64,000 bases of DNA from Tomocerus qinae (GCA_020055645.1 CM034550.1:21112880-21176879); one strand, 5' to 3'; shown: positions 39,537 to 49,133, counted from the first letter of the stretch. A program made the numbers and translations. The notes: generated by a model from the letters alone, not told the origin.

Positions 39537-40176
39537 TCAGCCTACATAGGCAACTGGAGCAGGGTGAGCATATGGTACAGGGCCTAGGGCTCCATATGGA
39601 TGAACCTAAAAATGGCAACACAACCCACAATTCAGATTATCTTCTTTTGTCATAGACTGAAAAGGCGAGATGAATAAATGAGTCGTACCACTCCTGGGGC
39701 GAAAAATTGACGTCCCGATCGGGATGGACTACCATTTCCTCCTGAAGATCCAGAAGAACCACTGCTTGTACGTCCACCTCGGTGTCGGCGACCTATTCCA
39801 CAAATTCCATTAAGAAACATAATTTATTTGATGAAAGGTCTAATTGGGAATAATCTTATACGTGGTGCGCGTTCTTCTGACGATGACGAGGATGAAGAAG
39901 AAACGGGATGACGGCGACGACTTCTCTTCTGCCTGGATAAGGCTCCATTTCCACCATCTCCGCCATTAACTAACTCTCCGCGATTGCCATTCCCGCCACC
40001 TTCTTCAATATTATGATTTTCATCGTACACAGGGCTTGCGTTTAAACAAACGGCTAAAAAACAAGAATATTTTCAGCATGTATTTTTTCCTATTTCATAT
40101 TAGCAGTGGACAAAATATTCATGAATTCAGTCTTACCTCCAAGGGCCAGAATAAATAAAACTAAAGCTGCCTTCAT
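39537..40176 (-). CDS. Cluster gene C: paralogue of gene B
   Basis: Four exons: 40137-40176, 39862-40053, 39689-39792, 39537-39605; phases 1, 1 and 0; 134 residues. The order of segments is that of gene B: signal peptide MKAALVLFILALGGAVC, acidic Gly/Asn-rich propeptide, ALSRQKR|SRRRH, eight serines plus EE, RRHRGGR, a Gly/Ser segment, and a tail with PVPYAHPAPVAYVG. Exons 2 and 3 encode almost the same protein as in B (three differences in each), whereas exon 4 is clearly different. A TATA box lies 81 nt upstream. The stop overlaps an AATAAA (39532-39537), and a second one shared with B follows near 39500. The function is unknown and probably the same as B. Confidence 0.78.
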
Positions 40177-40256
40177 TTTTCCGACGGAGAGTTAATTAAC
40201 CTTTAGGAGATAAAATATTGAGATGATGGAACTATTAAAATTCAACAATTTTCTGG

Positions 40257-40264
40257 CTTTTATA
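40257..40264 (-). promoter_or_regulatory. TATA box of cluster gene C
   Basis: TATAAAAG on the minus strand in the context CTATAAAAGCCAG, 81 nt before the gene C ATG. It matches the gene B element in sequence and spacing. Confidence 0.75.
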
Positions 40265-40646
40265 GAGACTGAAAACTGAAAACGCCCTAATACTTTTCTA
40301 AAAAAACTGCATTTCCGGGTTCAATAAAATCTATATTGAGCTTTTTCTTGCCTACGTGCCAATACAACCTGCAATGACCTAATTATAGGGCGTGGATGCA
40401 CATTTTTTTGCGTAATATTACGTCCATAATGCACGGATATGGAAATGAAGACGATGCTAAGATGCACGTGATAGCGTTGAAAATAATATGTATTTTTATA
40501 TTTTTGACCATGTTTTGTTTGGAAATTCTAGTAGGTAGTCATCAAATTGTAATTTAATAAATTTATGTTTCACATTTCATTCAGATTTTATAAATATACA
40601 TTAAAGATCAGTATGATAATATCAATGGATGTATAAGCATGTAATT

Positions 40647-41626
40647 TCAGAGAATGGCAACACTGGTGTCTTCATGTAATGATTTGTTCCGCAATCGATT
40701 CCGTATTTTTAAGTGAAATCGCTTCTTGGCCCATATTGATTTTTTGGGAATCGCTGAAATAGACACAAATTGAATTAGCCGTAAGAAAAATCTCAAGAAA
40801 TTCGTATATGGATGTAAATTCTAGTTTATTTTGTTACAAATACTTCAAGAAGCACTTCATAAAATAAAAAGAAAAATATACCCATACACTTACACAGATT
40901 TTATATTATTGTACAGAAATCACCGCGTAGCCAAACAAACATGCAGATACATAATAGGAAGAGCAAAATGAAACAGATTTACAGGAAGAGAGACTTGTGA
41001 ATACAATATTATAGCAGGTAAACATTAAAATCCTATTTATATTAATATTCTGCTGATTCTGAATTCTTCTGAGATTTCAAATTCAATGTTGGGTGTATCT
41101 TTTATTTTTAAATAGCAAAAACATTCCACTATTTAGTTAAAAAGCAAGCTGGAAATCCTGGAAATGCTAACCAGGTCCTTCGGATTCTTGAGTATCAGGT
41201 CCAGTGTAAGGTGTTTTGGGTTTTGGATGGGAAATCCAAAGATTTCTCTCTGAAATATAACAACAATAACGACTGATAAAGAATTGGTAAAAGAAAATGT
41301 TTCATAACAAAAAAGTAGAATAAACAAACCATTGCTTTTATCATTGTCTTCTTGATTCCATTTTAGCCGTGATTTGCTGTGACTTTTAGTGCGAGGAAGA
41401 GGAAATCGGCCTATTTCATTTCGCTCTTCCGACAATTTATTTCCTCCAATTCTGTTCACATGTCTAATTACTGCAGCCTCTAAGGTTGAAATTACTGAAA
41501 TAGACACCAAAGAATTTAATTTTCAATTAGCTAAGTATAAATATGCAAAGTAGCACATTTTTATTTGAAGATTCACTTACCAGTAACAATAACAAGGAGA
41601 AGAATCCACAGATTTTGTATTCTCAT
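40647..41626 (-). CDS. Cluster gene D: small secreted basic protein
   Basis: Proposed exons: 41581-41626, 41330-41494, 41172-41249, 40647-40753, all joined by phase-1 introns to give 131 residues. The signal peptide is MRIQNLWILLLVIVTVISTLEA. The mature part is hydrophilic, with RHVNRIGGNK, PRTKSHSKSR and a very basic last exon (KKSIWAKKRFHLKIRNRLR). It is neither Gly-rich nor poly-Ser, but it shares the short phase-1 signal exon, the strand and the spacing of its neighbours. The donors GTTTGT and GTTAGC are weak. If the last intron is not used, the protein stops at TAG 41167-41169 with 97 residues and a C-terminal GPG. The last exon was found because acceptor, phase and a 35-codon frame all agree. 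No known family recognised. Confidence 0.58.
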
Positions 41627-41700
41627 ATCCTTCGGTCGAATTATTCAAACCATTTAACTGCAGAACGTCACAGTATATACAATCAAACAGTACTACTACG

Positions 41701-41708
41701 CTTTTAAA
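41701..41708 (-). promoter_or_regulatory. TATA-like element of cluster gene D
   Basis: TTTAAAAG followed by CG on the minus strand, 75 nt before the gene D ATG, a one-base variant of the TATAAAAGCG seen in gene B at the same distance. A second candidate, TATATAC, lies closer at 41673-41679. Confidence 0.5.
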
Positions 41709-42233
41709 TGTGCTATCTTTACAGACGCATGTGTCAGCATTTATCTTTTAATGCAGTAAATACAAATCCCGTGTCTATTTGTACAGTTGCAGAGTAATAC
41801 TTACATCTGTCCAGAACTTGCTTCTTCTAATGCTTACAGAAAATGTAAATTATGGACGTATAATTCGATTTAGAGGAATTATATAATTAAATTACTGCGT
41901 ACTTTACGTAGACTAAAGAGAAAATTGTTTTTTTATTTCAGATTTAATGACATCACAGTATGCTGCATGTATTATTTAAGCAACGCCACGTCACACAGTG
42001 CAGAAGGCCAAATTCATACATCAAATAAATCAAATCAGCACAATTGAATGAATACAATCAGATATATTAGTTCAGCAAAAGTAGCAGCCACATACATTGC
42101 TACTTTTATGCATATTGCATTGCTGCATGGAATGTAAAATGAAACAACACGAATACGACAACAGCCGCATTCATAAGTTATCATAAACACATGCCAACTG
42201 CTGACACAGTCATTTAATTTTATCGTTGTACTT

Positions 42234-42691
42234 TTATTCATTTTCAATAGTTGCAAGTGGCACTTCTTGGACTTTAAGATCTTCAATGACATGATTCTTC
42301 TCTACTAATTCATCACATCTTGTTTACTTCAAATCCACAGCCTATGTCACCTTAAATGTGTTATTTCATCAATTGGTATTAAGAATGCTGATTTTTCATT
42401 TTACCCATGTAGAATATACGATGCTATACTAACATTGGTACTTACGTGATACAAATGCAGCAGGGATCATAAGAGAATTGGTTAAATTGACTACGTATGT
42501 TGTAGTGGTGATTGGTCAGAATCAGAACTAGCAATAGGGCCAAGATTATGTTGTTGTTGTTTAATCATGTTATGAATATTTTCTCAAATTCTTATTCTTG
42601 AAGACATAATATTTAGTTCTAAGAGACAAATAAAGATGTATTGAATGCTTACTGTTATAGTATTGAGGTATAGAATTATGATAACTGCATG
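42234..42691 (-). other. Three in-phase exon-like segments, possible seventh cluster gene
   Basis: Minus-strand segments 42653-42691, 42446-42490 and 42234-42304 join in one frame through phase-1 junctions with good donors (GTAAGC, GTAAGT). They encode about 50 residues, including CSYHNSIPQYYN, MIPAAFVS and VIEDLKVQEVPLATIENE, then TAA with an overlapping AATAAA. No signal-peptide exon was found upstream before gene E. They could be the 3' end of a gene, alternative 3' exons of gene E, the remains of a dead paralogue, or chance. The repeated phase-1 pattern is the only reason to report them. Confidence 0.3.
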
Positions 42692-43076
42692 CTAAGAATA
42701 AAAAGATATACTTTTCTATTTGTATCAATCATAAATGTGAATCATCTTGTAGTAAGGTTAATAAAATGCAAGTGCAAGGCTGTCTTTATTTGTACAAATG
42801 TAATGATTAGAAATTCTAGAAGTAAACAATAAATTCCTTCCAGTAAATAAGTACAAGATAGATACTTACTAACGTTTTCTTTACGCAAGATTCGTCAAAT
42901 ATGAGATTAGCCTAAGACAGTCTGACAAACATGTACTAAATTGTTTTATTCGAATAAAGTGTACAGAACTCCATGGAATGCTTACATTAAATTGACAAAC
43001 ACTTCTATATATGCTGACATAGTGCTTAATGTTGAGAATATTAAATATTTGTCGATAGTGTTTAGCCAATTTAATT

Positions 43077-44182
43077 CTACCCATAAGGATACCCACCAGG
43101 ACCACCAGGTTTCTGACCAGGCATACCAGGCATTCCTCCACCAGGATACCCTCCTGGTCCTTGAGGTCCGCCAGGCATACCACCAGGATACCCACCTGGT
43201 CCACCAGGATACCCTCCTGGCCCTTGAGGTCCACCAGACATCCCATATGGTCCTGGAGGTCCACCATAACCTGAGGGTGGCTTACCGCCAGGAGGCATAC
43301 CATAAGGCGATTGGCCACCATATCCACCTGGAGGGGAGCCATATGGCGATGGGGGCTGTCCGGGTTGTCCAGGCGCTCCGGGATGTCCGGGCGGTCCTCC
43401 ATATTGCGGGCCACCATATCCACCCGGAGGGGCACCATACGGCGACTGTCCTCCTGCTCCACTATAGCCGGTATTTGATGGTGGGGGCATTCCTGGAGGT
43501 CCCCCGTATGGTGATGGTGCTCCTCCATATCCTCCGTACCCGCCAGGGTATTGACCACCATCGTCATAGTTCTTCTTCTTTTTGGCTTTTCTAGCTGCAA
43601 ACAATGAAATTATAAATTCATTTTAGATACCAAATCAATTTTGTAATTTCTACCAATGTTCAATATTAGTGAGATGAATGAGACCTTCTTCACTTGAATC
43701 CTCATCGGATGATGGTCGACTACGAGTTAGTCTACTGATTTCAGTTTCCTCCTTGCTGACATCCTTTTCATCTTCAATGTCAGTGACGTCAGGAGCTGAC
43801 CTCCGTTTAATCACTCGATAGAAATCATTGTCACTACTGCCAAATCCAATTCGAATACTAGACCCAACCGTTCCAATAACTGCATTTTTTAACAAAAGAA
43901 ATTAACGATTGTGAATGCTGCATTTTATATTGATACACAATACACAAACTTTAAACATTCAAAATCATACGAAATAAAATTATTTGAAAACCTCATAATG
44001 GAACGTTAGCAAATGATTTTAGTGCTTACAGAGTGCATACATAAATGTGTAATACATCAATAAGCATATAGTTAAAAGTAAACTAATTATGATGATGAAA
44101 TGAGATAGATTTTCTAAAAGTGAGTTTTATGCTTACCCAAGAAACTTAGAACTATGCTCAACCTGACACTAATGTAAAACAT
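43077..44182 (-). CDS. Cluster gene E: secreted Gly/Pro/Tyr-rich protein
   Basis: Three exons: 44137-44182, 43685-43879, 43077-43594, phase-1 introns, 252 residues. The signal peptide is MFYISVRLSIVLSFL plus the start of exon 2. Exon 2 holds a basic cluster VIKRR|SAP, an acidic stretch and a Ser/acidic block PSSDEDSSEE, as in genes A to C. Exon 3 begins ARKAKKKKNYDD and then runs as about 155 residues of irregular GGYGG, SPYG and GYPGGP repeats, ending GGYPYG and TAG. The exon 2 donor (GTCTCA) is poor; other phase-1 donors a few codons earlier would also keep the frame. An AATAAA lies at 42945-42950. Composition resembles silk-, cement- or eggshell-type structural secretions, but no specific homologue is recognised. 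Confidence 0.7.
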
Positions 44183-44882
44183 TGTATTCTAAAATCTTAA
44201 TCTAATAGAACACACAGGTGACAGGATTGAGTTGAGATTGTATTCAGTTTAAATGCACTTGGCATTTACATGTGTACACGTTATAAAAACTGAGCTGAAC
44301 TGACGACAATGCAGTGCTAATTCAAAAAAGTTGTACTTTGTGAAGAGTGATAATACAATAATACTCTAACAAAATAGCTTTACGGTTTGACCTGTTGAAT
44401 TTTTATTTCCTTATTAGCCACTTTGATTCGTTCTGATTTATTGTATTACTAATTATTGGTGTCAATTCAGTAAATTCCTAATGCCTAAATAGCTTTATAG
44501 CACATTAAAATATGGAAATAGGGGTGAATACACCTTTGGCAGAACAATGCAATTTGTAAATATGATAATTTTATATGCTACATATAAATATTAGCCTTAG
44601 TTCTAAATTCCACATGTTCAATGATTTAGCAAAGCCTCATTATCAATGCAGTGACCAAAAACAAGATGCCAAAACGAAATATGTATAAAAAATATTAAAA
44701 ATAGGTATGTATGTTAATTTTTGACAATTTGGTTTGGATAACAATTTATAGATGATCAATAGGTACACTTACTACTGACGACTTCTATTTTTAGTTCATT
44801 CGAAGTTAATAATATAATATGAGATAGTATTTGAATAATTATATTTAATTTAAAAAAAAGCATGGAGAATTTTAAAAACTGT

Positions 44883-45808
44883 TCAGCCCATGCCCGGATA
44901 TGGCAAATTCTTTTCTTGTCCTGATTGGTGTTCAGCGTATGGATCCTGAGCTTCTCCAGGATTTCCGCCATAAGACTGTCCTGGATAAGGCGCCTGTCCA
45001 GGATTATATTCCCCTGGACTTTGACCGTAAGAATTGGGTGGTTGCTGTCCATACGGATTTTGTCCTCCACCTGCGTCACCGCCCCCACCTCCAGCTGCCT
45101 GCATTTGCTTCTGCTGTTGTAACCTTTGCATGAGATAAGCCTGCAGAGCCTGTTTGGCTGCTGTACTTTGATCCGATCCTCCTGGAGGTCCTCCTGGAGG
45201 TTCTTGTTGTCCATATCCAGGTGGGCCTTGTGGAGGTCCCTGTCCATACCCAGGTGGGCCTTGTGGAGGTCCTTGTCCATACCCAGGTGGGCCTTGTGGA
45301 GGTCCTTGTCCATAGCCAGGTGGGCCTTGCCCGTACCCTTGTGGAGGTGGTGGAGGTTGTGGTGGCCCCATCACCACTGTAGTTTCTGCTGCTCCTGGCT
45401 TCGGTTTTTTCTTCCCGGTTCCAAAAATTGCACTCATAAATGCTCTAGCAGACACCGCCTTTGGCTCTTTTGTATTTCATATCGAATGAGAATAAAAGCT
45501 GTAGATTGCAAAATTTTATTTTATAATGTATATAAATACTGGGTATAAAACGGCGGGTTGTTACCTAAATCTGCATTTACATCGACAACTGAATTTGCAC
45601 CGGTTTTTTCTTCATCCTTAGCAATTTTGCAGTTCACTGCGACGAAAAGGCCTACAATTTAGTCATAAGGAAAACAATTTTTCTACTATTTAACATTTGT
45701 GGCACAACCTAATATCTTTTAGACTAATACGATACCCCTCGCCTTGCACTTACCAATTGTGATGAAAACTGCCCAGGGTTGTTGTAAACCTTTTCTATGA
45801 AACACCAT
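44883..45808 (-). CDS. Cluster gene F: secreted Gln/Gly/Pro-rich repeat protein
   Basis: Three exons: 45754-45808, 45565-45651, 44883-45466, phase-1 introns, 241 residues. The signal anchor or peptide is PWAVFITIGLFVAVNC after a basic start (MVFHRKG). A short charged segment (KIAKDEEKTG) is followed by a basic linker GKKKPKP. A poly-Pro stretch then leads into GYGQGPPQGPP repeats, a short Gln-rich helix-prone segment (ALQAYLMQRLQQQKQMQ), a run of glycines, and a Gln/Tyr/Pro-rich tail ending YPGMG. The last acceptor (ATACAAAAG) is weak. The GYGQ-GPP pattern is similar in style to beta-turn repeats of extensible silks, which is an analogy and not homology. Neighbour of gene E, on the same strand. 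Confidence 0.68.
45208..45340 (-). repeat. 33-bp coding tandem repeat in gene F
   Basis: About four near-identical 33-bp units, each encoding GYGQGPPQGPP, lie head to tail in the last exon of gene F. Differences between units are single bases, so the array is recent or kept uniform, and copy number may vary between individuals. Confidence 0.85.
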
Positions 45809-47324
45809 AATTTTGATTTAAGGAACTGGCGTGTCATAAGCAATTAAAATATAACCCCCGACTTTCAAAATTTATTAATCATGTTGATAATCCTGTTTAA
45901 CCATAAAGCACCAGCCAGTTATTGATTCCATTTAGTAATCATCGAAATGCAATGACCTCTTTAAGCTACTTCCGTGTCTTACGTCACAATAAGATAAAAT
46001 AGGTAGACCTTATTAAATTTTTATCTGGGAAAATGGTATACTAATTTCTTGATTGAATTCATGTTATGTAAGCACAAGTTGCACTATCGATGCACATGCG
46101 ATTAAAACAATGTTTTATGTACTAGATAGCAGGTGTGCATACTTAGGGGATAATAATACTGATAATAATATTGAAATGTGAATGTATAATGATCTTTGAC
46201 AGTTTATAGTATGTAAGAGGGCTACCAATTTATGATTTATGTTTTGTAGTTTGCTTCACTGCTTTTTTAAAATGCATTTTGGGTAGTAAAACATTTTGAA
46301 TATCCTCTACAGCATAATAACATGCGAGCACATATGAAAATGTACGTTTACCTGCAAATTCTTCAATAGATAAATAAGGATAACCTAAGATTTATGTATT
46401 GATCTGCATGAGAAATCTCATCTTGTTCACTAATGCATTTTATAATTTAAAGCAATCTACCATATCTACTCTGCAAACGGAAATCATGATCAAGGCAATG
46501 ACAATAATTCATTTAATTTAATTTTTACTGCAGTCTCAGTCTCAAGAGAATAAAATAGGTAGTAGTAGTAAAAGTAAAGTCAAATACATACCTTACCTTT
46601 GTACTAACTAAATATCTGCCACCGATTTCCCATCTACTGCTATACTGACATATTTATAGCTTAGCATTGTGAGCGCTTGCATTTACAAGTACATGCAGAC
46701 TAATATTGACATGAGACCATACAATGTGTGTGTTCACCTCTCTCTGTACGCAATTTATAATTTACAAAAACAATAAAGTTCTAAAGGAAACCGCAACACA
46801 GATTCCAATTATCTGAAATGAAACATAGGCATACGAAATCCAACTCACTGCATTATGCATCTTGTAGGCCTACGTAATCCCACCACAACAAATTGTGATG
46901 ATCTTATCAATAAACGAAGTAGATCTACAAAGATAAACCTTATAAAAGATACCCATAAACACAACATTACTTCTGTACGTAGCACAACATGCAATTTGTC
47001 AATAAATTATAATTAGCTTAAGGTGAAATCAGGAAATGAGACAAATCAAAAGTTATGTTTTGTCTCCTACTACATTTGGTTTTTATGTAGATTGTGGTCA
47101 GTTAATTTAAATTACATCTGACAGTTTCAAAATTTTACCTCCGTAATGCTACATTCAATACATCTACATCTTGACACAACAAGCAGCAGCATATAGCATT
47201 TAGCTTAGTGCCGGATAAGTAATAAGTACTGTGCATTCAGCATTGTGTTCAATAGCGATATTTTAATCTTTATTGTAATGATTACGTGCAGTATAGTACA
47301 GTAGACACTATAATCACCAAAATT

Positions 47325-47639
47325 TTAATACTTATTTTTACCGGTGCATCTTAATTTATATTTCAATTCACTTGTACGATATTTTTGTATGAATTCGTGG
47401 AAAATTGTAAAATACAACGCATTTGCTAACAATAAAATGGTGACCACTGACCATATGCAGTTCAGTGCAAATAGTAAGGCAATAATACAGTAGTTACCAT
47501 ACACGACAGAACAGAACGTTATAACACAGGAAGGATCGAAAGATATAGCTATTTTATGAGTGCACAAAATATCACAGGCATCACAGCATAATATGGCAAA
47601 AGCAATGGTATACGATGGTACCCATATGACATACAGCAT
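47325..47639 (-). CDS. Hypothetical small membrane protein or chance ORF
   Basis: A 104-codon frame from an internal ATG to TAA, open for another ~50 bases upstream without an earlier ATG. It is rich in Cys (11 residues by eye) and has two or three likely membrane helices (VPSYTIAFAILCC, VVTILLLANALYFTIF), ending in a charged tail (HEFIQKYRTSELKYK). The hydrophobic-then-charged layout is what a real multi-pass fragment would show, but AT-rich DNA gives such frames by chance. No family is recognised, and no flanking splice sites were convincing. Confidence 0.18.
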   Translation of the reverse strand: MLYVIWVPSYTIAFAILCCDACDILCTHKIAISFDPSCVITFCSVVYGNYCIIALLFALNCIWSVVTILLLANALYFTIFHEFIQKYRTSELKYKLRCTGKNKY

Positions 47640-47772
47640 ACCAATAAGCAAATATATAACATAGGACGCAATGCACGATCAACACCAAACCAACAAGGCA
47701 ACAAATCCAAGAATCGCTAAATAATAACTAACTTCGACAAGTTCAAGTTACCCCGCCACTAATTTAAAAACG

Positions 47773-48176
47773 GTTAACGAACAAGACATCATTTTTAAAA
47801 GTTTGGGTCACCTTAGGGTCCTTAGTAAATCGGATAGGGAACCCGAAGGGCCCAACCCTATAGCCTTTGGAATAAGGTGGTAGCCCAAAATTTTTAATTT
47901 TTAATACACGTGACACGTAACAGCATGTTACGTTGTATGCATTGAGTAGGCGGTATTTCACTTTGTATTACATATTGTAGCATACCAGTAACTAGTAACG
48001 AACAAGGCTATTTTTTAAAACCCTTAAACCGAGCTTAGTAGGTCTATCAGGGCTACCACTTGTATAGTTGTTGTAAGCATAGGGGTGCTAGTCACACAGG
48101 GTACCCCAACATAGCCGTGTTGGTAGGAATCGCAATATTTAGTGGTTTTGTCACGTGATGCCCCGTGATGCCTTCC
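47773..48176. repeat. Diverged tandem repeat, period about 221 bp
   Basis: Two copies begin TAACGAACAAG (47775 and 47996), continue through a TTTTTAAAA word and a G+C-richer middle, and end near CACGTGA words (47907 and about 48151). They are richer in G and C than the surroundings. They may be a tandemly duplicated short mobile element or an old promoter-proximal duplication. Confidence 0.55.
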
Positions 48177-48280
48177 TTATGGGTGAATTAATGCTTTTGG
48201 TGTAAAGGACCTTAATTACTTGATGCGATGTGGAGTCTGCGTAGCGGGTTTCAATCAAATCATGTCCGGGTGCATTGGAT

Positions 48281-48316
48281 AAAGATGGCCGGCATGCTTG
48301 AAGAGATGGCGCTAGA
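48281..48316 (+). promoter_or_regulatory. YY1/Pho-like and CTCF-like motifs upstream of woc
   Basis: AAAGATGGCCGGC (48281-48293) resembles the YY1/Pleiohomeotic site (core ATGGC), and AGATGGCGCTAGAG (48303-48316) resembles the CTCF core. They lie 10 bp apart, about 150 bp before the predicted end of the first woc exon, where a housekeeping-type promoter is expected. The assignment is by motif similarity only. Confidence 0.5.
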
Positions 48317-49133
48317 GTCTCTCATTGCCCACCGCACCGATCTCAACTCAAACACATAGGAGTAGGAATCTCCAGTATTTCCCTCTCCCTGCCCTGCTAC
48401 GGCTGCAGAGTTTGGCTTGCTGTGTGCAGCGGACATATTGACAACAGTTAATTTCGACATTTAACACGTAAGTGAACCATAAATATTTTAAAATTTTCTA
48501 TTTACAAAAAGTGCCATTATTTATTGCTCGTTATCAACCTGCAAAACTGCTAAATTCCAGCGATTTAGATTTGTATTAGAGCAAAAGTACTTTTGTTTGA
48601 GCTGCTGACTTGGCGCCGAAGTTTCCAAGTGGAAATACAATGTGATATTGATATGCTGTAGAAGGATAGATGCTTGGGTTTACAAAATACAAAGTTACAC
48701 TGCACAGGAAGTGCAAATCGGCGCTACGGGGTTTGGTAATTTAAGTATTCGGCAAAAGTCAACTAAATTTCAACAAAAGCTTTTTGTTTGGTTGGATTAT
48801 TCTTTGTTCAAATTCTTTTTTTAATGCATAGCTCTTTTTAATGACATGTTTGATGATCTTTACTTTAATATTTAAAGGTGATTCAGTCGTATATACAATA
48901 CACAGTACCGGTGTACATAACTAACTAAACTATTTTGCAATATCTTTCCATTCGTAATTCTTTCCCAATTCCAACTTTCCAAGATATTGATGCGATGTTT
49001 TCTAAATTATTTCTATGTGTGAATGTCTTATGATTTTGCTAGTAGCTTACTTTAATGTTTAATAGTTTTGCAGTAATTCGGCACGCTGACATTAATTTTA
49101 TTATATTTTTGCTTCATTACAATTAGGCATCGA

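Larger units (their letters stand above)
45809..48180. other. Mostly non-coding DNA between cluster gene F and the woc promoter
   Basis: It contains the gene F promoter (a TATATTTTAA-like element about 35-40 nt upstream of its ATG), one hydrophobic open frame (47325-47639) and a diverged tandem repeat (47773-48176). Nothing else is recognised. Confidence 0.4.

Noticed and set aside
42035-42292. Cys-containing 85-codon minus-strand frame that looked like a small cysteine-rich peptide
   Set aside because: No signal peptide and no regular Cys spacing. It overlaps, out of frame, the 3' end of the more consistent exon chain at 42234-42691.
43077-43600. Overlapping plus- and minus-strand frames (His/Gln/Val-rich) over gene E exon 3
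   Set aside because: They are shifted readings of the Gly/Pro/Tyr repeat. Only the Gly/Pro/Tyr frame continues into the upstream exons with correct phase.
48260-48460. 66-codon minus-strand frame over the woc promoter
   Set aside because: It overlaps the predicted 5'UTR exon and regulatory motifs and resembles no protein.
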